From contig NW_019091356.1 of assembly GCF_001949145.1 (NCBI RefSeq), forward strand, positions 4,675,211 to 4,739,210: 64,000 nt of DNA, in the 5' to 3' direction. A program made the translations under genes and the position numbers. How positions within the stretch are numbered: the first letter of the stretch is position 1; each line of letters opens with the position of its first letter. The notes beneath the pieces were generated by a model. It did not search any database. It worked only from the letters and a program-made list of their open reading frames with translations, and had not been told where the DNA came from. Positions 47,701 through 57,772 of this stretch are shown piece after piece. The DNA is from Acanthaster planci (Eukaryota; Echinodermata; Asteroidea; Valvatida; Acanthasteridae).

Positions 47701-49998
47701 AGCAATAATATGAATACACCTAATGATATCTGACTTGTACTTCCTTAGCGTTTCTACACCAGAGCAGGTGCTCTTTACGCGCTCCAACGGCAGTTATAAC
47801 CCACCAGACCCTCAAAGAGAGGAAGACGTGGGGGCAGAGGTCACGCACCTATACATGGTGAGGTCACNNNNNNNNNNNNNNNNNNNNNNNNNNNNNNNNN
47901 NNNNNNNNNNNNNNNNNNNNNNNNNNNNNNNNNNNNNNNNNNNNNNNNNNNNNNNNNNNNNNNNNNNNNNNNNNNNNNNNNNNNNNNNNNNNNNNNNNNN
48001 NNNNNNNNNNNNNNNNNNNNNNNNNCTAATATTACGTGGTTTTTAAAATCTTTGGTCTTCACATTTCGTTAAATGATTCCTGTATTTCGATATTTTTAAC
48101 CGAAGCTTCGCAACAAAGGTCCTAGTGAGGTTGGCCACACAAAAATAGAGATTTCCTGGCCGTTGATTTCTTCTGATGGGGAATACTTGCTGTATCTGAT
48201 CAGTGCAAAACTCGGAACAGGAGAGGATTGTCATGTACAAGGCGGTGTTAACCCTGAAGATCTTGAGGTATGGTAATAATTTGCTTAAACAATTAATCAG
48301 AATATACATTCACTTTGATTAACATGAATTATTTAACCAAACAAATATTTAGGAAAACAAAGAGAGGAGTAGATACGGTTTTTCATCTCATGTTAAGATG
48401 TTCTTTGTAAGGTAAATAAATAATTCAATGCTGTTCAATTCCTCATTTTTTTCTCAGCTTACGGAAGCCGAGGACATTACGGATAACTCCACTTCGTCTA
48501 GTCTCTTGAACTCTGATCAGAAATCGCGCAAACGACGGCAGGCTAACAACAGCTCCATGTCAGCTCTTCCCCAGGTTGGAACTGGGGTTCCCATAGAGTG
48601 CAAAAGCCCATCACTCCATTGTGTGCAAATCACGTGTAATATAACGGCCCCCAGCGTCGGTGGAGAGGATATAGACAGCGCCCTCATACGGATCAAATCA
48701 AGGCTTTATGAGAAAACATTCAAAGGGGTATGTTTCTCAATTAAAAAATATAATACGTGTCGTTTGTTGTTGTGTCCAGAAATTCCAATCGTTTTATTCT
48801 GCTCTGATGGCGTTGTCCCATTTCGCTAGGCCCAGCTGGCCTCAGTACGATTCTGTTATCGATGAAGAGATTTTCAGAATTCTCATTTTTTAGTTTTAGT
48901 GATTATGCGCCCGGACGTAATCCAGAACCATGCATGAAATTGACTTTTCCGAGGATAACCAAAATTGCCTGCATTTTGTTGGTTTGCATACAGAAAGATT
49001 ACGTTGAAGTTTTTATATCATCCACTGCTAACGCAAGTGTGTTGACTATGCCGTATAGAGAGTCACTTCTTCCGGATACATTCCCAACAGCTACTGCACA
49101 GGTAAATGAACACTTCACAAAACAAATATTTATTCTTTGCTTGACCAATGGCTAAAACCTTTATGATGACGCAATACAGGCGATTCACAACAGTGCGCCT
49201 CCAAGAGTTTGCACAACTCGCGAAATTTGCCAACCCTTTTGAAACACGCATTGGGGTCGACTAATTTCGCTCGTTGTGATTGGCCAACGCGTGGAAAACT
49301 CTTGGAGGCGCTCTATTGTGAATCGCCCGTATTAGTAAATATTATAATCAGATGAGTCAGCTGAAATATGTAGGATCAAGTCTTTCATATAGCAGGACTC
49401 TTCATTGCTGGGTCGAGGTTTGAGCTCGGTTACAAGTCACTCAGGTATACTCATCAAAACTTTCATGTACACATCGACCGACTTACACGGATCACATCTG
49501 CAATGAACGCCCTTTTGGTAGTGCCCATATCTGTCATACTGTTACCAACGCACAAGTTGTAACTATAGTTCCCGTTTTTGTTGATGATTTACATGTATCT
49601 AGGCAACGACTCCAGTGATTGGTCAAACTCCAGAGCCACCTATACGTCGGCCGACCGAAGTTACCATCATTCCATTTTGGGTGTACATTGTGGTGGCGAT
49701 CGTTAGTAGTATCATAATGCTCCTTGTCGTTCTCGGATTGTGGAAGGTAAATTTCAACCTTCAATTTAGAAGTGAAACGTTTTAGACTTGGAAGAGCTCC
49801 TAAGAGCCCACATCCAGAACGATTTTTTTCGACGTTCCCTTTTCGCTCACAGGAGGGTACTTGTCAATTCATTCTCTCCTGTTTTATTGTTTAATTATGC
49901 AGTGTGGATTCCTCAAACGAAAGAAGATACATCCACCCAACGCCCAAGGAGCTACGCAAGATAATTGGCAGGAGGAAGTATTAATTGATGAGAAATAA
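35703..49998 (+). CDS. Integrin alpha chain, RGD-type (alphaV/alpha5/alpha8/PS2-like), non-I-domain
   Basis: This is a cell-surface adhesion receptor chain that pairs with a beta chain. Twenty-eight exons join in phase: 35703-35881, 37967-38085, 39687-39784, 40264-40399, 40894-40958, 41232-41277, 41549-41718, 42443-42549, 42933-43026, 43455-43557, 43729-43826, 44241-44331, 44458-44503, 44677-44781, 44962-45017, 45325-45479, 45713-45865, 46004-46068, 46311-46455, 46716-46799, 46968-47047, 47366-47455, 47749-47857, 48106-48267, 48458-48727, 48994-49101, 49603-49746 and 49903-49998. The product has 1057 residues: signal peptide (about 1-26), beta-propeller, thigh/calf domains, furin site RKRR (876-879), membrane helix (about 1004-1025) and CGFLKR, the variant of [19 protein letters not shown] and [16 protein letters not shown] place it with the RGD-binding group. 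Only three DxDxDG calcium loops remain (Asp302, 365, 428); the blade-4 loop is degenerate. Confidence 0.97.
37168..37566. repeat. Imperfect tandem duplication in integrin intron 1
   Basis: Words TTAACATGTGGTTTGTATCC (37190 and 37448) and GGGTGAAGGCCATTT (37374 and 37523) occur twice in the same order, in two adjacent units. The first unit carries an extra stretch of about 120 bp in its middle. Confidence 0.7.
38511..38720 (-). pseudogene. RecQ-like helicase fragment (Walker A region)
   Basis: A 69-codon open stretch on the minus strand in integrin intron 2 contains [18 protein letters not shown]. This resembles the Walker A block (PTGYGKSL) of RecQ-type DNA helicases, preceded by a plausible Q-motif-like stretch ([10 protein letters not shown]). 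The proline-threonine before GYGK reads PI. No further helicase motif is found on either side, so this is a fragment, probably left by an inserted element. Confidence 0.5.
39891..40215. repeat. 43-bp tandem array with a SalI-centred palindrome, integrin intron 3
   Basis: ACTGTCGACGACAG recurs at about 39893, 39936, 39979, 40022 and 40066. Each is followed by AGGTCCTTTAATGTGC or a close variant, with a period of about 43-44 bp. Beyond 40080 decayed units carry TGTCGACA-like cores at about 40113 and 40209. CTGTCG-A-CGACAG is a 13-base inverted repeat with one central base. The array ends just before integrin exon 4. Confidence 0.85.
40508..40685. repeat. Copy 3 of the 'GAGCAGAAGCA' repeat
   Basis: This is the least damaged copy, in integrin intron 4. 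It starts CCACCTCGAGCAGAAGCACC and ends GTTGCTAAGGAAATAGCGC, with the middle block AAGTTCATTTACGACCGAAG. It is collinear with copies at 17524 and 28966. Confidence 0.8.
41838..42110. mobile_element. MITE-like element with GGATCCAG ends, integrin intron 7
   Basis: The left end reads AGGCGGATCCAGGATTTTCC and the right end CCCCTCTGGATCCAAGGCTG, which gives short imperfect inverted termini. The interior is G-rich on the left and T-rich on the right, with no open frame. I could not identify a target-site duplication. Confidence 0.6.
47868..48025. other. Assembly gap (158 N) in an integrin intron
   Basis: The run of N lies between integrin exons 23 and 24. Joining these exons directly gives THLYM followed by [10 protein letters not shown], which matches the uninterrupted family pattern HxYxLRNxGPS. 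No coding sequence therefore appears to be lost in the gap. Confidence 0.95.
49172..49334. mobile_element. 163-bp foldback MITE, copy 2
   Basis: Its termini are CAATACAGGCGATTCACAAC and GTGAATCGCCCGTATTA. Inner arms GCGCCTCCAAGAGTTTG and AACTCTTGGAGGCGC match copy 1 at 32625-32787, with the same total length. It lies in the integrin intron before the transmembrane exon. Confidence 0.85.
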
Positions 49999-50200
49999 AC
50001 CATTTTCTCATAGGCAACGTCTGGGTACCCTCCACTGAGTTCCCTTTACATGATGGGGAATATGGAACGCAAACATGCTGTTTTACTTCAGTAACTTTTG
50101 TTCAAAAGGGGTCTACGTTTTAGGATACTTTCATCATTCAAGCTGTATTTTCCCCTGATCTGCAATAATCCTACACAGAACACATGGATCGTCACTTAAA

Positions 50201-50206
50201 AATAAA
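50201..50206 (+). terminator. Candidate polyadenylation signal for integrin alpha
   Basis: AATAAA lies about 200 bases after the integrin stop codon, the first canonical hexamer in the 3' flank. The cleavage site is not visible from sequence alone. Confidence 0.45.
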
Positions 50207-52313
50207 GAAAAGTGGATCAAGTGGACTATAATACATAACTTGTAATTGTAAATGAAATAAGACGTAAAAAGCGTATTTTTACTTGTTTGACCAAGTGCAG
50301 TGTTGCCATACCCGCGTATTTATTGAGTAAAGGTTTAGTATTTTGTAGAGTTGTGGGTAGATTTTCGTTTTCTATAGACCTTCAAATCCTATGCTTTCTA
50401 GCAAAAATCTGCAAGTGCAGTTTTAAAAATATATATCTCTGGTTTAATTTGGAAGAGTTAATCCTGTCCACCTTTTCACCAGAAGCTAATGTATGAAACT
50501 GAGTACTGTAGGAATTACTTTCAGCGTATTAAAAATAGGGTTATTGCTGTATAGTAAAAAAAAAAGGTTAATTGAAAAATTGTTCTTGTGATTCTGACAA
50601 CGTTGTCAACCCAAGGATCAATACTCTAATGATTAGAAAATCTTTGTCTAGACTTACTAACAGTAGCATTTGAACGTGTGGAGAGTATTTGAAGAGTTTG
50701 GTGATTAGTAAGTTGGAGCCAGGAATATGTTCTTCTCACTGTGAGATTTGAAGGAAGAATAAGCATACCGTTTTTATATATTTTTGTATCGTTCTCGTAA
50801 ATTTGCCTTGTTCGATTTGTATAACAAAATTTTCAAAGATGCATTTTTAGCTTCCCTAACTTTAAGGCATGTTCTCGTAAGCTTGCAGCACGAGCGCCGC
50901 CAGGACTCTTCCGGGGGTGGGGGGGCAAAGAACTTTTTTCAAAGGAAGGGGGATTTCTAGCGGGGCAAGACATTCATCAACAATGAACTGATAAACCTGT
51001 TAACAGTGGAAAGGGGTCAATTGCGGTTTTTCCAGACAATTTGGGATTGTCATCCTCATGATTTCGTCTCTTGTTTAACTTTTCCCCAAGTTTCCGTTCT
51101 GCGAACGACGTCCATGGCTTGGAGTTAGTTGTATATAGAACGTGCTACGTCCGTACCATAGACTTAATCACAGATCAAAACCGTTCGTTTATTGAGATTG
51201 ATGTCATTGAGAAATACAGGTTTAATTTGCTACTTGTTTTATAACTACAGAATTAAATTGATCTGATCATATGTTTCTTTAAAATCTGTTTGTGAAACAT
51301 GCTTCGTGAGTCATCCCTTTTTACAGAAAGATCACATTATATTATTGTTCTAAAATGTAAGCTACTGTCACTCACACTGATTCGACCAGTATCCACGAGT
51401 TATACGGGTTTAACCTCGTCCCTACCGTCTTGCTTGTTTGAAAAAAAGGGGCCACGATTATCCCCAGGTCAGGGTTGCCCATTATAGCTGTGCTCTTGTT
51501 ACGCAATTACATGTACAAGTATAAATGAAAGATGGGCTTTCAGCGCATCTCATCAGATTCGCGTGTGATTCTGTGTTTATTCTTACACCAACCGCCATGT
51601 AATGACATGGACGTTCCTTCTGCCCATTTACCTGCGTTATTTCTTTCGGAAATCGTCCATCAACTCGTCGTTCATGGAAGTCACATGCAGTTCATCTTTG
51701 GGAGCCTTGCTCTGCTCCAAGCTTACAACTTTTGGTGAGCATAAACATGAATTAAATTAAATTTTGTGTCGATGATAAGTTAAGCGGCTTAAGTTTGTTG
51801 TTACACTTGAGGGTTTTAGTTTGTCGAGGTTATAGACCTCAGTGTTTAACAGTTTGCTAAATTCTTTTCTATCCTTCGACATGGTGAGGGCATCTAACGG
51901 CCAGGAATCCTCTCTCGCGGTCAATAAAGCTTGTCGCTCTTGGTGAGCTTCGCAGATACAACCTGTTTGCGGGTATCGGCACCTAGTTGCGCTTTATAAC
52001 ATTCACAACGTTTTGATGCAAACCTCGTCTCTGCACACTGGCAGCTGGTAACTTATCGTATGCAAACAGCAGGCCCTGGTGGACATTATGGGAGTCCATG
52101 GGGGACTCCTCCCCCTTAGGAAAGTAGTAACAACATTAACCTTATCCAAATATTTCAGTAGCATCACAAATGTTGATGGCACTAGATGAACTTCTGCCTG
52201 TGAATGGTTCGTATTCCGGGATGCCACTGTCCTTAGGCATAATTACCTGCTATGTTCTATGCACCACACATTACAGCTGCTATCCAGCTGAGCATGATGC
52301 CCGTCGCTGTCGC

Positions 52314-52570
52314 ATGGCGGAAATTTGTGCCGGAAATTGGGGGAGGGGATAGGGAAGGGGGGGTGACTTGCCCGACCATGAAAATTAGAAAAGCGAGGAG
52401 GGGGGTGACGCCATATGACTATGTAGAGGGTCTATACATAGGTCGGTTTCCCTTTTTGAGGGATAATGAATGCATTTTAGTTGTTGGAAGTCCGCTGTAC
52501 TAATTATTTTGCTTACCACAAAAATGTATGTGCGTTTGTGTGTGGGGGGGGTTCGATAGCCCATCCCCCG
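52314..52570 (+). mobile_element. GGGCGTAAAT-family element, copy 2
   Basis: It contains TTGTGCCGGAAATTGGGGG near its start, TGCATTTTAGTTGTTGGAAG in the middle, and CACAAAAATGTATGTG followed by TTCGATAGCCCATCCCCC at its end. This is the order seen in copies at 56245 and 57440. The right terminus is missing. Confidence 0.75.
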
Positions 52571-53040
52571 AAGAAGAGACGAATCACTGCGATGGTACCG
52601 CTGACAACATCCCGCCATCTTCACCAAGGCACTTGCTTCTGAGCTTAAAGCGACGACATAGTGACAAAAATTCATTTCTTTTCATTTCAACATGTAAATT
52701 GGATTTCAATTCGTCTTTACTTTAATTTAAACTATGTTTCACTTCCCTCCTGCTGTTTCAAACATGCAACAGCTGATGCTGGTATAATTATTGTAAAGAT
52801 CCAATGTGTGGTTACTACCATTTATTGTTACTGTATCGATTTCCTTCTTCAACTGTTTATTCAGTGTTTGTTGAATGCTGCACATGTGTCTCAAAAATCC
52901 ATCCTTCTGTAACCAGTGTAACGAAGGCCTAGAGATATGGGTGGCTCTGGTGGCAAACAGGCCACTCTGCTTAGTCTACACAGGATTGTAGGGACGAGAC
53001 AGTTCTGTGGCTACTTCGACCACTCTCTGTAAAAGAAAAA

Positions 53041-54920
53041 ATGGCACGTGCGATTTGGAGCGCTTTTCTTTTATTGGTAGCTTTTGCCACGGGTGGTTTC
53101 TTCACGCGGATGCTTACAACGTATTTGCATCAGGAGAATCATTATCAATTACAGCTAGCCAAAATTTTGGACGCAAACCATCGATCACTTATTTCCCATG
53201 CCACCAAAGAATCGCCATCATGGATCACTCAGCCGGGTTTGAACCGGGCATTTGGTCCGGAAAGTGCGTCAACGGACAACTCAAATCACGGTACGTCGAG
53301 TGTGTAAATGTAATGCAAAGATATATATCATGAAAAGCTATTTGAAAATCAGGAGAACACGAACAACAAAAGGTTCTTTTTTCTTTTTTTTTTTAAATAT
53401 TTCAGCAATACTTTTGTCGGATCTCATGGTACAACGCAGATGTAGTAGACTTATTTCTTATAGTTCTGTTTGTTTTCAATTTAATTCTTACTACCAACCG
53501 ATTTGTTTCCGTCTCTTGACTCTGCCTTTGTTTTCTTTGTTTGTTATATTTATGCTCAAAGTCATCCGTATATGCTTTTCTGTATATTTTTTGTTTCGTT
53601 TCTGAGTGTCTGAAGTTATTTATGAGGCTCAATCGTCCTGCTCATTTAATTATTTTATTTTGACCAAATGATGATGAGGCAAACTTCCATTGTGGAGTGA
53701 TGATTTAAAAATATCAGTGGAATATTTTATCGACATTTGAATATCATGGAACATTTCACGGTTGTCTAAACCCAACAGGTACACATCACTTGCCATATCC
53801 AGCAAAAACGTCGATCCCAGCCAGAATTCTCTGTTGGGTCATGACTTCACCGACTACTCTATACACTAGAGCTACTAATGTGCAAGAAACCTGGGGTCCA
53901 CGGTGTGACGTTACATTGTACATGAGCTCACAGACTGACCCGGATTTCCCAGCAATTGGGCTTGACGTGGCCGAAGGTAGATCCGCCCTGTGGAACAAAA
54001 CCAAGTCTTCGTTCAGATACATCTTCAAACACCATTTGAACGACGCTGATTGGTTCATGAAAGCTGATGACGACACCTACGTCATAGTGGAGAACCTCAG
54101 ACTGTTTCTTCAGGACAAAAACAGCAGCGCGCCGGTTTACTATGGTCACCGTTTCAGACCGTACATCCGGCAGGGTTATATGAGCGGAGGAGCAGGATAC
54201 GTCATGAGTAAAGAAGCTTTGTCAAGGCTGATAGCTCAACTGAAAGCTAAGAAGGACTGCGGGGCATACCAGGGCATGACAGAGGCTGCGGAGGATGTTA
54301 CGCTAGGGCTTTGCATGATGAACTCAGGCGTTCTAGCTGGGGATTCTAGGGATGAAAAGAACCGAAGTCGATTTCTGCCCTTTGATGTGGAAACTTTCTT
54401 CAAAAACAGCCAGCCAGATTGGTATTTTAAATTTTCAAAATATCGCGTGAAAAAGGTGAGCTAAAAGGACTCAAAGACCTTTGAAGGGGAAGCTTTCATT
54501 CAACAAGAAGATCCAGTCCAAGTTTCTTGTTTAGAAAGCAAAATGCTTTTAATTGATTTTAAAGGGATTGATAAAGACTATACGATACCTGATTTGTGTC
54601 ATTGAGTAATCATGTTTTTACTTACTCTATTAATGGAAGTAACTTAATTGCTGTCAATGTGATTTCTTATTTTAATGCAGAGAACCCTCTGAATAATTTT
54701 TGAAAGTGAAATCATTATGCATAACGCGTCCGTCCGACTAGATAAAAATCAGTCTCACGTGTTGTTGTTTTCGTCTTCGTTTCAGGGCCGAAGCTGTTGT
54801 TCTGATAGTCTCATCACTATTCATTACGTCAAAGATCGGACATCGATGTTACTGTTGGACTACTACTTACACGGACTGCACGTTGAGCCTTTTGTTAACT
54901 CGAAAAATATCGTTTCGTGA
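53041..54920 (+). CDS. C1GALT1: Core-1 beta-1,3-galactosyltransferase (T-synthase)-like
   Basis: This Golgi enzyme adds galactose to GalNAc-Ser/Thr to make core-1 O-glycans. Three exons join in phase: 53041-53290, 53779-54455 and 54786-54920 (TGA). The product has 353 residues, close to the ~360 of animal homologues. It is a type II membrane protein: a short basic start, then a signal anchor at about residues 4-22 (IWSAFLLLVAFATGGFF), a stem, and the catalytic domain. Family motifs in order are ARILCWVMTSP, NVQETWGPRCD, ADWFMKADDDTYV (metal-binding DDD at 180-182), GHRFRPYIRQGYMSGGAGYV, EDVTLGLCM, and in the last exon GRSCCSDSLITIHYV. The conserved CCSD and HYV near the C-terminus place it in the C1GALT1 family. 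It could be one of several invertebrate paralogues; all catalytic elements look intact. Confidence 0.94.
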
Positions 54921-56667
54921 ATAGTTTATGTTTACGATTGATTGAAAAAAGAAGAAGCCAAGCGCACCTTTTCATATCTGCCTCCACCAATCCAAATTAC
55001 TCTAGCACGCCAAAGAGAATCGGGTTGGGTTGGGGAACAGATGAAGTGGCACCCCAGAAGTGGTCTACTTTAACTTTGCCGGGTAACGAAGGCATAACCT
55101 TTGAAATTGATGGACTTTTATAGAATTACCTCTTTCAGGAATGATCATCTTATCCAAACGTGAGATCAGATTTCGTATGAGAAATTAAACACAGACTGGA
55201 AGAGGGCGGATCAAGTTGTGATGTTATATCAATCCGTAAGCCTGTTATTGTTAACCATTTTTTTTATGAAGTAAGAATAGTTTGTGGCAGTCCATGTCGA
55301 TCGACATTCCGATGGTGGTGTTTGACGAACTCTAGATGGCGCTATTTATTTTCACGTAATTTCTGGCCCTGGGGTTTCCCCACGGGAAATACCAAGAAGC
55401 TCGAAATGGTAAATTTTTCTCAAATTAATTTTCAGAAAAAAGATATACCCCAATAATTATTATCGATAAATTTTCCAATGTATTACATTTTTGGATTCAC
55501 AACTTTGAGGGTTGCTTTTAGCATCGGTCTATATCAGAAACATAGTTCCTCGACACTGACTAAGGTGACGTCACTTACCCAAGAAGGGAATATTCTCAAC
55601 GTTAATAGTCATTGTAATTTCTATGGCGTATCTAGTGTGTCATCTCTACCTACACAGTGCGGTTCATTTGGTTCTTGTATTTCCGACGAAGCTGGTTGCT
55701 CAGAGATACACGTTGTTCGTGAATTACCGACCGCGGTATTACCACACCAGTTGATCCAATTTCTGTTGAATTCGGTAAGTTACTTAATTTGACTGTCTAC
55801 GATGAGATCCATGCATTAGGAACAAACGTACCCATCTGTGTCCTTTGACTAGAAAATCTCTTGGCATTTCTTTATCGTATACACAGTATCTTTGGTGTGA
55901 CATTGACACTAAAAAAAAAGTTGAAATATCTGGGCTTATGAACACAGTTCCGTAACCAATGGAGGAAGGCAAGGGACAACTGCAACCCCGGCCCCCTCGC
56001 ACGGGAACTCTTGCCCTCCTCTGACTTGGGCCCAGCTGCGCGTATGAAAGGGGGCACAGAGCGCAACTGCCCGTTGCCCCCTCTGAGATGAGCCTGGCTC
56101 ATCATGAGCTGTTTTGTGTTAAATATTCAATATTCTCCTCTGCACGAAATTGTTTCAATTGAATGTGGTATTCTTTACTGTCAGTTTTGATGTTCCTTAA
56201 TAGTTTTGAAGTGAATAAATAACATTTCATTGGTTCTGCTCAGTGGCGTAATTTGTGCCGGAAATGGGGGAATAGGGGATGGGGAAAGGTGATGGGATGA
56301 CTTACCCAGCCATGAAAACCTGAATGGGGGGGGTATAGAAGTCGATGTTCATGATATTGATGTACATCTGTAATAGGCATTCAGAACGGCATATTATGGC
56401 TTTAATCTTTTTTTTTGAGTGAGAAACGTATAAAAGTCTAAAAAAAAATTTTAATTAAATATTTTGCTCACCAACAAAAGTGGAGGAATGATTCAATAGC
56501 CCATATGCCCCCCACCTTACCAAGTGGGGGATCTCCTACCCCCCCATCCGATTTACCCCCCGTGATTCCGCCTTCCCAACGATATTCCAATCTTGGTCAT
56601 TCGTATAATAGCCGTTCTGATAAAGACCCTTCGTCTATTTTGCTTGTAGATCATACACCAATCATCC
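54921..56667. other. Intergenic DNA with repeat copy
   Basis: An open frame at 55478-55792 (plus, 104 codons) has no recognisable motif. A G-rich repeat copy occupies 56245-56525. No gene is supported. Confidence 0.55.
56245..56525 (+). mobile_element. GGGCGTAAAT-family element, copy 3
   Basis: It starts GGCGTAATTTGTGCCGGAAA and continues with the GATGTTCATGATATTGATGT block shared with copy 4. It ends near GATTCAATAGCCCATATGCC. It is non-coding and lies just upstream of the orphan gene. Confidence 0.75.
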
Positions 56668-57372
56668 ATGGCGACTATTCAGTTTCTCTCAGCCATGTTG
56701 ACCGTAATGATTGGCCTCTCTCAGGCCAGTTGTGACCAGACTGGTGACAGGGTCGTTCAGTCTCTCGAGGGCAGAGCAAAAGCATCGCAATATACGGTCT
56801 ACGGTACTATCATCTCTGACCAAATGCCAACAGCGGGCAATAATTCAACAAAGAAAGAGTACAAGGTAGTCGTGGAGCCGCTGTGTTGGCTCAAGCGCGG
56901 TAGCGAGTCCGGTAGCATCAGCGACAGGACAACGGATGAGGACGGCGGACGCGGGTCAGGCAGCAACAAGACAAGTAATGCTGATCACAAGAATTCGACC
57001 CAAGAAGGCACAGGCCTGAACAACATCACTGTGGCAGAGCACACCTACCCGGGGGACTGCATCCATAATGATCTCATAAAGGGCAAGAAATACATCTTGT
57101 TCCTGCAAAAGCAAACAGGACAGGACCAGTACTCGGTGGAAAATTTGGATGAGCAATCTGGTGTAATTACACCAGGAGACATGGCCTTTAAAGATTTGTA
57201 CCGCGGCATTGATGCTAGCGTGGATGGTCGTCCAATAGCCCATTGTAAGGAAGGAGAAGAAATACCTTGCTTCGTTGAAAACCGAGATGCCTGCAATAAA
57301 GGTGTGGTCCAGAGCGTAGCCCTTTTGACCTTGACTGTACTGGTTGTTGTTGCTTTAGCTTTCTGTTATTAA
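56668..57372 (+). CDS. Orphan secreted/GPI-anchored-like protein
   Basis: This open frame of 234 codons needs no splicing. A possible acceptor (TTGCTTGTAG) lies just upstream, so this may be the coding exon of a gene with an untranslated first exon. Residues 1-21 (MATIQFLSAMLTVMIGLSQA) form a signal peptide. The middle has several N-glycosylation sites (NNST, NKTS, NSTQ, NITV), a low-complexity Ser/Gly/Asp stretch, and scattered cysteines. The end, from ACNKG into a hydrophobic tail (VALLTLTVLVVVALAFCY), is what a GPI-attachment signal looks like. The pattern YTVYGTIISDQ, KEYKVVVEPLCWLKRG, GKKYILFLQK faintly recalls NTR/neuregulin-N-terminal beta-barrels, but I would not assign it. Function is unknown. 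It lies between two copies of one mobile element. Confidence 0.6.
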   Translation: MATIQFLSAMLTVMIGLSQASCDQTGDRVVQSLEGRAKASQYTVYGTIISDQMPTAGNNSTKKEYKVVVEPLCWLKRGSESGSISDRTTDEDGGRGSGSNKTSNADHKNSTQEGTGLNNITVAEHTYPGDCIHNDLIKGKKYILFLQKQTGQDQYSVENLDEQSGVITPGDMAFKDLYRGIDASVDGRPIAHCKEGEEIPCFVENRDACNKGVVQSVALLTLTVLVVVALAFCY

Positions 57373-57439
57373 GAATTTATACAGCGATAAATTCGAGAAA
57401 GCCCATTGTATCAAACCAGTGTCGTGTTTAGAAGCAGAA

Positions 57440-57772
57440 ACTTGTGCCGGAAATTGGGGGGATAGGGAAAGGTAAGGCTGAATGACTCGCCCTGCCATGA
57501 ACATTTGAAAATTTGATGTTCATGATATCGATGTACACCTTTAATTATGTACTTAGAATGGCATGTTTACGGCTTTTTGAATATTACTTTTCCTTTTTTG
57601 AGTGATACTGAATGCGTTTTACTGGGAAGTCGAAAAAAATCTTCACAACCAACTTTAAATTTTCGATCACCTTACCACAAAAGTGTGTGTGTGTGTGTGG
57701 GGGGGGATTCAACAGTCCGCCCCTCCAAAATGGGGGGGGGGGAATATGTCCCCATACCGGGGATTTACGCCC
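57440..57772 (+). mobile_element. GGGCGTAAAT-family element, copy 4, with (GT)n tract
   Basis: It starts near TTGTGCCGGAAATTGGGGGG and contains TGTTCATGATATCGATGTAC and GACTGTTGAATCC on the opposite strand. It ends CCGGGGATTTACGCCCATGG, the complement of the start of copy 1. It includes a GTGTGTGTGTGTGTG run near 57683 and G homopolymers. This is the most complete copy. Confidence 0.78.

Larger units (their letters stand above)
49999..53040. other. Integrin 3' UTR and intergenic DNA
   Basis: The first few hundred bases are the integrin 3' untranslated region with a candidate polyadenylation signal at 50201. Beyond that, no coding exon is recognised. A repeat copy lies at 52314-52570. The region around 50930 is G-rich. 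Confidence 0.6.

Noticed and set aside
55478-55792. 104-codon frame downstream of C1GALT1
   Set aside because: It shows no motif or signal peptide, and its only splice hint is a weak donor at the end. Insufficient support for a gene.
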